Assembly: GCA_949747745.1 (NCBI GenBank)
Contig: CATKFT010000181.1
Coordinates: 1-5,612, forward strand
Origin: an uncultured Clostridia bacterium
GTDB taxonomy: Bacteria > Bacillota_A > Clostridia > TANB77 > CAG-508
Reading direction: 5' to 3'
DNA length: 5,612 nucleotides
The notes under the pieces were generated by a model, which worked only from the letters and a program-made list of their open reading frames with translations, was not told the DNA's origin and searched no databases. Below are positions 1 to 5,468 of the stretch, piece by piece. The number at the start of each line of letters is the position of its first letter. Position 1 is the stretch's first letter. The position numbers were made by a program, and so were the translations under genes.

Positions 1-10
1 GTTTTTTCAT
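1..10 (-). CDS. Start of a gene running off the left edge (MKK...; possibly spo0A)
   Basis: Only three codons are visible: ATG at 10-8, then two Lys codons. The start is supported by GGAG at 17-14, three bases upstream of the ATG, and by an AAGGA further upstream. A strong sigma-A-like promoter lies about 210 bases upstream on the same strand. The preceding gene on this strand is spoIVB. In many Bacillus and Clostridium genomes spoIVB is followed by spo0A, the master response regulator of sporulation, so Spo0A is the best contextual guess. That is inference only, since no receiver-domain sequence is in the window. A clear Spo0A box (TGTCGAA type) or sigma-H promoter was not found; an AGGAATA at about 175-169 resembles a sigma-H -35 but has no good -10. 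Confidence 0.45.
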
Positions 11-217
11 TTTCTCCACTTTTCCTTTCTTTTAAGATACAAAATTTTATTTAAATTTTGCTTCTTACTTACATTTTTCCTTTAGTATTTCTTATTTTTC
101 CATTTTTTATGTACAACATTTGCAAATTATGTCTATTTTATTGAATTTTCAACATACTCTTGCTTTTATTCCTTTTTGCCTAATTTCTATTTTGAAATTG
201 CTTTAATTTACGTCTAT

Positions 218-246
218 ATTTTATCTCTACAAGTGATACTTGTCAA
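218..246 (-). promoter_or_regulatory. Sigma-A-type promoter for the left-edge gene
   Basis: Reading the minus strand, a perfect -35 box TTGACA (246-241) is followed by a 17-base spacer and a -10 box TAAAAT (223-218), five of six matches to TATAAT. Transcription would begin near 211 and give a leader of about 200 bases before the ATG at 10. Box quality and optimal spacing make this the clearest promoter in the window. It points away from spoIVB, which has its own terminator, so the left-edge gene probably does not depend on spoIVB transcription. Confidence 0.65.
229..243. promoter_or_regulatory. Palindrome inside the promoter (candidate operator)
   Basis: ACAAGT-GAT-ACTTGT is a perfect inverted repeat with 6-base arms and a 3-base centre. 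It overlaps the -35 box and fills most of the -35/-10 spacer of the minus-strand promoter. This placement is typical of a site where a dimeric repressor would block RNA polymerase. No particular regulator family could be assigned. Confidence 0.35.
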
Positions 247-324
247 GATTTTTTCATTTTTGTTATATATTTGTAATATTTAAAATGCTAGAAATTAGTA
301 TTAAACTAAATTTATAAAAAAAGT

Positions 325-393
325 CTTACGAAGCCTTTCAAAAAAGCCCCTTTAACAAGGGGGGCTGTCAGCGTAGCTGACTGGGGGTTCTTA
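325..393 (+). repeat. Left inverted repeat (69 bases)
   Basis: It begins CTTACGAAGCC and ends GGGGGTTCTTA, and matches the reverse complement of 652-723. It contains two hairpins. The first is CCCCTT/AAGGGG around a TAAC loop (347-362), with AGC/GCT partly extending the stem past two unpaired Gs. The second is the perfect palindrome GTCAGC-GTA-GCTGAC (367-381). Against the right copy, the first 42 bases differ by one substitution and one extra G, and the last 16 bases are identical. Only the central hairpin region differs strongly. Confidence 0.8.
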
Positions 394-445
394 CAATATA
401 ATAAAAATTTAATTCGGAAAATCTAGAAAGTTAAGAAATCAATCA

Positions 446-736
446 ATGGCAGAAGAAAATAAACTTTGGTATCAATATCTGTCAAAATACTCCATAAGAT
501 TTATAATGCAAAAACCAATCGATAGTTACATATTAGACTTTTATTGTCCTGAAAAGAAAATTGGAATAGAATTATATGGAAGCCAACATTATACAGAAGA
601 GGTAAAGGAATATGATAGAATACAAACAGATTTATTAAAAGCATATAAATATAAGAACCCCCAGTCACGCTTTCAGCGTGCCAGCCCCCTTGTTAAAGGG
701 GCTTTCTTGAAAGGCTTCGTAAGTATTTTTCTATGA
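446..736 (+). pseudogene. Truncated DUF559 (VSR-like) endonuclease-domain protein, probably decayed
   Basis: Residues 1-68 resemble the DUF559 family of small VSR/PD-(D/E)XK-fold nucleases: an LWYQYL helix, then SYILDFYCPEKKIGIEL, then GSQHY and a following acidic helix. Several signs indicate decay. Family-like sequence (SRKLRNQS) continues in frame upstream of the ATG at 446, but no start codon exists between it and the TAA at 410-412. The usual acidic residue in E-(I/L)-D-G is Tyr here (ELYGSQHY). The family's C-terminal strand and helix (typically a VIRFWN-like segment) is absent: from about residue 70 the frame reads through the right inverted repeat and ends in TGA inside a hairpin. Complete family members are usually about 110-130 residues. 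No clear ribosome binding site precedes the ATG. If expressed, it is unlikely to be catalytically normal. Confidence 0.7.
652..723 (-). repeat. Right inverted repeat (72 bases)
   Basis: This is the inverted partner of 325-393. Its central hairpin is CACGCT-TTC-AGCGTG (666-680), a perfect 6-base stem with a 3-base loop. Its sequence differs from the left copy's GTCAGC-GTA-GCTGAC, although both flank into the same GACTGGGGGTTC context. The second hairpin, formed by the C-run and G-run around GTTA (about 685-702), is conserved. The last 27 or so codons of the DUF559 frame lie mostly within this repeat and are not family-like. Confidence 0.8.
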
Positions 737-769
737 AATCCGAAAAGTTGTAAACTTTTCGGATTTCAT
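733..769. terminator. Perfect 17-base-pair hairpin, probable plus-strand terminator
   Basis: Bases 733-749 pair perfectly with 753-769 around a 3-base GTA loop; TCCGAAAAG/CTTTTCGGA forms the strongest part. The plus strand continues T-rich past the stable core (TTTCATTTAAC), so it could terminate transcription of the DUF559 remnant, whose TGA (734-736) lies in the left arm. On the minus strand no U-run follows (AGAAAAAUAC), so it is less likely to terminate spoIVB transcripts, which already have a hairpin closer to the gene. Confidence 0.5.
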
Positions 770-801
770 TTAACATTCTTGCAAATTATATCCATATACA
801 A

Positions 802-826
802 AAAGTGTAATCTAAAATTACACTTT
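802..826 (-). terminator. Intrinsic terminator of spoIVB
   Basis: On the minus strand AAAGTGTAA (826-818) pairs with TTACACTTT (810-802) around a 7-base loop, and the transcript continues as a short U-run (UUUUUG) into non-coding sequence. One further A-T pair can form inside the loop. The stem begins within the spoIVB stop codon (827-825), so it sits right at the end of the gene. Confidence 0.7.
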
Positions 827-2066
827 AATTTACTTCTCTTGCTTGTTTTATCATTAAATCTGCAAATACCCCATATCCCGTTTTTGGCTCATTAACTAAA
901 ACATGTGTTAACGCACCTACGACTTTATTATCTTGTATAATTGGGCTTCCACTCATCCCTTGTATTATTCCTCCTGTTTTTTCTATTAATTCATCATCTG
1001 TTACTTTTATAAGCATACTTTTGTTATTTTGATTATTATTTTTATATAGTCTTTCTATTTCTACATCATATTCTTTTGTAACATTGTCTTCAAGTGTGCA
1101 TAATATTTTTGCAGGACCTGTTCTTATTTCATCACGTGATGCAACATCCATTGCTTTTGAAATATCTATGTTTAGCGCTCCTATATTAGTTAATTTTCCA
1201 TATACTCCAAATTCTGTATTTTTATAAACTTGCCCAATTATTGTACTATTTTCAATTGTTCCACCAATTTTTCCTGGGCTTCCTTTTTTTCCTTTAATTA
1301 CTGATACTATTTTTGTAGTTACAAAATCTCCTTTTGCTATATCTAATAACTTTTCTGTATCTACATCTTGTATTCCATGTCCAAGAGCTGCAAATGTTTT
1401 AGTTGTTGGTTCATAAAAACTTACTGTTCCAACTCCTGCTGCTGCATCTCTTACCCAAAGTCCTAGCTTATACTTATTATCACTTGCTTTTATTGGTGTA
1501 ATACTAACTGTTTTTGTTTCACCAGCTCTTACATATTTAATTGATACATCTTTTCCATTAGATGCATTAACTGTATTTAATAAATCTGATGTACATGTAA
1601 CTGTATCATTATTTACTTGTATTATCATATCTCCTTCTTCTATACCTGTATTTTCATATGGTTTATATTTATTATTATCAAATCCTTCTATCTCACTTTT
1701 TCCAACTACTAATACACCACTTGTATATAATTTTAATCCAACTAAATTTCCTAGTGGCACAACAGATGTTTTTGGTATAACATTAACTGTTACATCTTTT
1801 AATGGAATTCCTCCAAATAAATTCAATTTATAATCAAATTTTCCAATTCTACTTGTATCAGAGGATACAATACTAGATGTTTGAATAGCTTCATAACTTA
1901 AATTTTGTGTATTTTTGTTTTGCAAATTCACTCCAAAAACTGTATTTATTTTTAAGCTTTCTCCTTGGAACAAAACGATATTATCTGGTATAGAAGTTAT
2001 GTTAGTTACATATATTAATAACAAAATTAAAAAACTAACAATAAATATTTTCTTAATGTTTTTCAT
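825..2066 (-). CDS. spoIVB: SpoIVB peptidase (S55 family, PDZ-containing)
   Basis: SpoIVB is the forespore-made serine protease that crosses into the intermembrane space and cleaves SpoIVFA, releasing the SpoIVFB protease that activates pro-sigma-K in the mother cell. The 413 residues begin with a signal anchor (about 6-21), followed by a linker, a PDZ domain (about 104-190, with GIEEGDMIIQVN) and a C-terminal S55 peptidase domain (about 200-410). The catalytic triad known from Bacillus subtilis (His236, Asp363, Ser378) fits at a constant offset of six: His230 in LGHGI, Asp357, and Ser372 in GMSGSP. Length is close to the 425-residue B. subtilis protein. The ATG at 2066 follows AAAGGA at 2080-2075 with 8-base spacing. 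All catalytic residues are present, so it looks functional. In the family it is expressed under sigma-G; no strong consensus promoter was found here. Confidence 0.95.
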   Translation of the reverse strand: MKNIKKIFIVSFLILLLIYVTNITSIPDNIVLFQGESLKINTVFGVNLQNKNTQNLSYEAIQTSSIVSSDTSRIGKFDYKLNLFGGIPLKDVTVNVIPKTSVVPLGNLVGLKLYTSGVLVVGKSEIEGFDNNKYKPYENTGIEEGDMIIQVNNDTVTCTSDLLNTVNASNGKDVSIKYVRAGETKTVSITPIKASDNKYKLGLWVRDAAAGVGTVSFYEPTTKTFAALGHGIQDVDTEKLLDIAKGDFVTTKIVSVIKGKKGSPGKIGGTIENSTIIGQVYKNTEFGVYGKLTNIGALNIDISKAMDVASRDEIRTGPAKILCTLEDNVTKEYDVEIERLYKNNNQNNKSMLIKVTDDELIEKTGGIIQGMSGSPIIQDNKVVGALTHVLVNEPKTGYGVFADLMIKQAREVN

Positions 2067-2278
2067 TTAAAACATCCTTTCTTACACAAATATAAACTTA
2101 AAATATGTTATAAAGTTCATATTTACAAATATTTATTATTAGTTTTTCCATTTTTTAAAATTTTAAAACAAATTTAATATTATTTATTTTTTCATTACAA
2201 AATAAGCATATTATTCCATATATTATAATTTTATCCTATAGCTTGAACATTAATTAGTTTTAGATAAAATTAAATTAT
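2067..2278 (-). promoter_or_regulatory. Spacer before spoIVB, probable promoter region
   Basis: This 212-base, very AT-rich gap separates the pilin-like operon from spoIVB and is large enough for an independent promoter. On the minus strand a CATATTTTA (about 2106-2098) resembles a sigma-G -10 (CATA-type), but the GTAAA upstream is only 14 bases away, short for sigma-G. An alternative TTGTAA/TATTTT pair with a 17-base spacer is a poor sigma-A match. A 10-base AT-only stem (2226-2235 with 2263-2272) lies downstream of the preceding gene, but it has a 27-base loop and no U-run, so it is a weak terminator candidate at best. Confidence 0.3.
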
Positions 2279-3649
2279 TTACTGATTTTCTTTTTCAAGT
2301 AATTTAGTAATTTTATTTAAATTATATCTTTCTTTTCCAATTGCGTTATATTGTGCTTGCATAAGTTTTGCACTTAATGCTGTTCCAGTTTGATTTAGTG
2401 GATTTACAATACATGTATAGCATGCAAGTTCTGATCTATTATATTTATAACTTGTTTCATCATCTGGATTTTTTCTTTTTTCAAAATCTATACTTTTATA
2501 TCCTGTAACTCCACTAGTAGTATTTGCTAATAACGGGCAATTAATTCTATGATAATACCCATCAGCTACAAAATATATATTATCTTTACTTATATATTGC
2601 TTATTCTTTGTACTTGTTACTATTGCATAATCATTATATGTTTTTGTCCCAACTGGCATTCCTTGCATAAACGAAATTATATTTATATTTTTCAATATTT
2701 TATCCCAATCTGTAGCTGTTAATATAGGCATTCCAAATTCTACACTAAGTGTTGTATGATTATTATATGTATATATTGCATTATTTAGGCTAGACTGTAT
2801 AGAGCTTTTCATAATTTCTCTTTTATGCCCTTGAAAGTCAGATCCTTCATTTTCTGGATCATTACTAGTTGAAGTACTTAAAACTTTTATCTGATTATTC
2901 TTAAATTCTTCATATTTTGTAATTCCATCATTTTTAACAGCATTTTTAGGAATTACCAGATCTACAATTTTTTTACCATTAATTGTCGTATTAATCCAGT
3001 CTGTAAATTTTTTAGCTTCTTTATAATATTTAATTGCATCTTGATCTGTTATTGATATTCCCTTATATGTTCTTCCATCACTTGATACATCACTTGATAT
3101 TATTAAATAACCAGAACGTGCAACATAAGTATTACCCATATAACCATATACACTTATATAATTATCTAATGAATAATTTATAGTAATATCATATATTCCT
3201 TCTTTATATCTTGCTGTATATTGTATATATGGCTTTAACCCATGTTTATATTTAGTCTTTATCTTTCCACTATCTTCTTCATATTCTGTTTCTATAGGTG
3301 AATATATATAATACCCATCATATAATGTAACAACAACTGCTGGTATATATTGAGAAATATATTCAGGACTAGCAGCTGGTGTTCTTAAGTTAGTTGCAAG
3401 TGATGAAAAAAAAGTATTTATACTAGCTTTCACATCTCTTCTTAAGGAATCTGAATTAGTTACATAATTATTGTCAATTGTATTTAATTGAAATGCAACA
3501 ACTGCATCATGTGTTGCATCTAATAATTTTGTATTATAACTTTGCCATAAACTTTGCGTATCTATTTGAATACCTATGTATGCTGACAAAATTAAAGTAA
3601 TAGGTATAATAATTATCGCAAATAAAACCGCTATGCTTTGTAACTTCAT
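2279..3649 (-). CDS. TadE/TadG-like membrane-anchored pseudopilin with a His/Cys motif
   Basis: This 456-residue protein has one N-terminal transmembrane helix (about 5-28, IAVLFAIIIIPITLILSAYI) and then an extracytoplasmic domain. The helix, its internal proline and the following DTQSLWQSYNTKLLDATHDAV closely follow the layout of TadE/TadG pseudopilins (hydrophobic helix, then a D-x-A-x-x-A helix); this is resemblance, not a proven family match. A tyrosine-rich stretch at 101-118 (VTLYDGYYIYSP) looks structurally important. Near the C-terminus, His367-x3-Cys371 and Cys410-x2-Cys413 form an H-C...C-C set that may bind zinc. These are the only cysteines in the protein, and the three upstream partners have none. 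The gene is last of four, 28 bases after its neighbour, with AAAGGTGA five bases before the ATG. Likely role: a large minor or tip subunit of a cell-surface filament. Specific function unknown. Confidence 0.6.
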   Translation of the reverse strand: MKLQSIAVLFAIIIIPITLILSAYIGIQIDTQSLWQSYNTKLLDATHDAVVAFQLNTIDNNYVTNSDSLRRDVKASINTFFSSLATNLRTPAASPEYISQYIPAVVVTLYDGYYIYSPIETEYEEDSGKIKTKYKHGLKPYIQYTARYKEGIYDITINYSLDNYISVYGYMGNTYVARSGYLIISSDVSSDGRTYKGISITDQDAIKYYKEAKKFTDWINTTINGKKIVDLVIPKNAVKNDGITKYEEFKNNQIKVLSTSTSNDPENEGSDFQGHKREIMKSSIQSSLNNAIYTYNNHTTLSVEFGMPILTATDWDKILKNINIISFMQGMPVGTKTYNDYAIVTSTKNKQYISKDNIYFVADGYYHRINCPLLANTTSGVTGYKSIDFEKRKNPDDETSYKYNRSELACYTCIVNPLNQTGTALSAKLMQAQYNAIGKERYNLNKITKLLEKENQ

Positions 3650-3677
3650 TTAAATCACCTTTGCCTTTTGTATCTTG

Positions 3678-4211
3678 CTATTTTCCATTTGTCATAACAA
3701 CACCTGAATGTGAGGCTTCTATACTATATGTGTCATTTCCTGATATACTATAAAAGAAGTTTTTTAACATTTGAGCTATTGTAGTATTTGTGTTTTTTAC
3801 ATTAACAGCTACTACATCTCCTTCTTTTAATAGCTTTGTTTTTGGATTAGCCTCTCCTATTCCTAATTCCTTTTCTATTTGTGATGTATAGATGGAATAA
3901 TAAATATTTTCTCCTATCTTTGTACTACTTACTTCTTGAGCTTTTTTACCAGGATTTTCATCTAATACTTTTATTTCCATTTCAACATCATAACTATTTC
4001 CTGTAGCAGATAAAGCTTGGATGAATTTATCATAATTCTCAAATGTTAATTTTCCTGTAGCACGTATATTATCTACAAATTCAACTGTTTGAGTTTGCAC
4101 AGAAAGTTGTGCTATATCGTCATTTCTTTCAGATATAGACATAAGTGGAAATACAAACATCAAAACTGCAGCTAAAAATATCGCCACAACTGTAATTAAT
4201 GTATCACCCAT
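3678..4211 (-). CDS. Small pilin-like protein with N-terminal membrane helix
   Basis: The product is a 177-residue protein of unknown specific function. A transmembrane helix occupies about residues 4-26, followed by a short charged segment (SERNDD) and an amphipathic region, VEFVDNIRATGKLTFENYDKF... (43-62 onward). The pattern G-x-L-T-x-x-x-Y-x-x-F-x-x-x-L-x-x-x-G then leads into a beta-rich domain (VEMEIKVLDENPG). A helix followed by 'gene G, helix, beta sheet' is the general layout of Tad-type and type IV minor pilins. There are no cysteines, no lipobox and no recognisable prepilin peptidase site. The second half (100-177) contains EGDVVAVNVKN and a C-terminal DTYSIEASHSG strand. It starts at an ATG seven bases after AAGGGGG, which directly follows the upstream gene's stop codon. 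It is the third of four co-directional genes and probably a minor subunit of the same surface structure. Confidence 0.55.
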   Translation of the reverse strand: MGDTLITVVAIFLAAVLMFVFPLMSISERNDDIAQLSVQTQTVEFVDNIRATGKLTFENYDKFIQALSATGNSYDVEMEIKVLDENPGKKAQEVSSTKIGENIYYSIYTSQIEKELGIGEANPKTKLLKEGDVVAVNVKNTNTTIAQMLKNFFYSISGNDTYSIEASHSGVVMTNGK

Positions 4212-4226
4212 ATTAATTCCCCCTTA

Positions 4227-5003
4227 CTATTGTAATATATATATTATCTCTAGTTTTTTATTTCCCTTTATTGTTTCAAGAGAATTCTCTTCATCCGTTA
4301 TAGTTTCACCACTTGTTGATATTTCTAAAAATTTTTCTTTAAATTTTCTATCTTTATATTGTTTTAAATTTTTTCCTTTATAAGTAATCATATTATTTAT
4401 ATAGTCTGTCCCAACCATATCATGTTTAACTCTTGCAAGAATTTTTTCATTATCTCCAAGCCAAGGTGCCCCAACTTGTATCCCAGAAATATTTGCATCT
4501 GATTTAACTTTATATAATTTTAGCAAATCATTCATTTTAAATTCTTTATTTGCATCAAGTCCTAATGTAGTATTCACAACATTTTGTACTCTTTGCAGCC
4601 TATCTTTAAGTCCATTATATGTTTTTATAGCCTCATTCTTTATATATGAGTTTGTACTATTCATATCTTTTAATGTTTGATCCCAGTTAGGCATAAAGTT
4701 TTCTGTCCATAAATCATATCTTACAATTGGAGTTCCATTTGAATCATATATAGTAACAGCAAATTGTTCCTTTGCATAGCGATGAATAGTAGGAAGAATT
4801 GTATTCATTCCTACTATTCTATCCTCTGTATGTTCAACATTTTCTGTTGTTGCATAATCATAAAATTCAGTTTTATCATTAAAGAAGAAAACAATGTCTG
4901 ATGTAGCTCTAGCCTGTCCAATAACAGATAAAGCAAGTGTAATTGCTATTACAAAAACTAATATTCCAAAGGCTATTTTAAGTGCGTCCACCACATTTTC
5001 CAT
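4227..5003 (-). CDS. Pilin-like protein with N-terminal membrane helix
   Basis: This 258-residue protein starts MENVVDALKIAFGILVF, with a transmembrane helix at about 7-29 and then a charged helix (QARATSDIVFFFND). Its first residues align with those of the upstream gene's product (MEN-x3-AL-x-IA-x2-IL), suggesting shared ancestry or a common assembly signal. The exported part contains DRIVGMNTILPTIHRYAKEQFAVTIYDSNGTP at 61-92, a helix followed by beta strands. A mostly helical middle (105-165) follows, and the protein ends in a strand-forming KKLEIIYILQ. It has no cysteines and no recognised enzyme motif. The ATG at 5003 has AAAAGGA ten bases upstream, and the gene follows its neighbour by 21 bases. 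The layout and operon fit a minor pilin or pseudopilin of a Tad-like filament; the specific role is unknown. Confidence 0.55.
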   Translation of the reverse strand: MENVVDALKIAFGILVFVIAITLALSVIGQARATSDIVFFFNDKTEFYDYATTENVEHTEDRIVGMNTILPTIHRYAKEQFAVTIYDSNGTPIVRYDLWTENFMPNWDQTLKDMNSTNSYIKNEAIKTYNGLKDRLQRVQNVVNTTLGLDANKEFKMNDLLKLYKVKSDANISGIQVGAPWLGDNEKILARVKHDMVGTDYINNMITYKGKNLKQYKDRKFKEKFLEISTSGETITDEENSLETIKGNKKLEIIYILQ

Positions 5004-5024
5004 GATAAATCATTCCTTTTATTT

Positions 5025-5468
5025 CTATTTTACTTGTTTAATTGTTACTGAATTTATAAATCCTGAAGCATCAGTTCCAAATGAAACTTCATATCTATAG
5101 TTTGCACCTATTCCATTTATTACTGTATCTGGAAATTTTGATGCTGTTCCTGCTGTAGCACTAGTTGGTGTAGTTTTTACTTCTGATGCTGAAGCCCCTA
5201 TTATTTGTTTTGATGCATCATCTTTGTTTGTAACATTATTTGTATTAATATTTCTTAGTAGTGTTCTAACATTTGACCCTGATACATTTTTTCCTGCATA
5301 TTGTTGGAATTGTCTATTGAACATTTCTATTTGCATTGCATCTGTTTGTTGTTGTGCTTGATCTGTAAATCCTCCTATGTTTCCAAATATCAACATTCCT
5401 ATTCCTATTAATAATATAGCAATTAATATTGCACCTGCTATAAGTAGTGCTTTTGAAGCGTTTTCCAT
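5025..5468 (-). CDS. Small pilin-like protein, candidate major subunit
   Basis: This 147-residue protein begins MENASKALLIAGAILIAILLI, a transmembrane helix at about 7-29, followed by a Gln-rich amphipathic helix (FTDQAQQQTDAMQIEMFNRQ). Residues 50-74 hold the motif FN-x2-F-x2-Y-x-GKNVSGSNVRTLLRNI. A Thr/Ser/Ala-rich segment (99-110) and a short beta-rich tail (YRYEVSFG to VTIKQVK) follow. It is the shortest of the four, is first in the operon, and has the strongest ribosome binding site in the window: AAAGGAGG at 5485-5478, nine bases before the ATG. That fits a subunit made in the largest amount. No canonical type IV prepilin cleavage site (G followed by F..E) or Flp site was found, so processing by a prepilin peptidase is uncertain. 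It could alternatively be an uncleaved membrane-anchored surface protein. Confidence 0.6.
   Translation of the reverse strand: MENASKALLIAGAILIAILLIGIGMLIFGNIGGFTDQAQQQTDAMQIEMFNRQFQQYAGKNVSGSNVRTLLRNINTNNVTNKDDASKQIIGASASEVKTTPTSATAGTASKFPDTVINGIGANYRYEVSFGTDASGFINSVTIKQVK

Larger units (their letters stand above)
11..324. other. Gene-free AT-rich stretch: leader and promoter of the left-edge gene
   Basis: No open reading frame of useful length was seen on either strand; minus-strand ATGs in this stretch run into stops within a few codons. It holds the sigma-A-like promoter at 218-246 and, downstream on the minus strand, a long AT-rich leader of roughly 200 bases. No riboswitch-like or T-box-like conserved core was recognised in the leader. 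The right part (247-324) is plain AT-rich flank up to the repeat-bounded element. Confidence 0.5.
325..723. mobile_element. Inverted-repeat-bounded element carrying a DUF559 endonuclease remnant
   Basis: Two long inverted repeats (325-393 and 652-723) enclose about 258 bases that contain most of a decayed DUF559-type nuclease reading frame. The repeats are much richer in G and C than their surroundings, which suggests separate origin. Weaker similarity extends outward, so the true ends could be near 314 and 734. No convincing target-site duplication and no transposase were seen. The element lies between the spoIVB terminator and the promoter of the left-edge gene, so the insertion interrupts no gene. 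From general recollection, similar C-run/G-run repeats next to DUF559 genes occur in gut Bacillota; this could not be checked here. It may be a mobile element or a REP-like repeat family. Confidence 0.5.

Noticed and set aside
169..175. Sigma-H promoter for the left-edge gene
   Set aside because: AGGAATA resembles the -35 element, but the sequence at the right distance (TGAAA) matches the -10 poorly, while a much better sigma-A promoter lies just upstream.
325..723. CRISPR array or attachment-site pair
   Set aside because: There are only two copies, they are inverted rather than direct, and the sequence between them is a nuclease-family reading frame.
655..733. C-terminal part of the DUF559 frame as a real protein domain
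   Set aside because: These codons are a read-through of the right inverted repeat; the encoded residues follow from repeat DNA and do not resemble the family's C-terminus.
2150..2170. Palindromic run of A and T before spoIVB
   Set aside because: Symmetry in a pure A/T stretch is expected by composition and has no supporting context.
2226..2272. Inverted repeat as terminator of the largest pilin-like gene
   Set aside because: The stem is almost entirely A-T, the loop is 27 bases, and no U-run follows on the minus strand.
4894..5100. Plus-strand open frame of 68 codons
   Set aside because: It lies opposite the start of one pilin-like gene and the end of another, has no ribosome binding site and no recognisable protein features; it is the antisense of well-supported genes.
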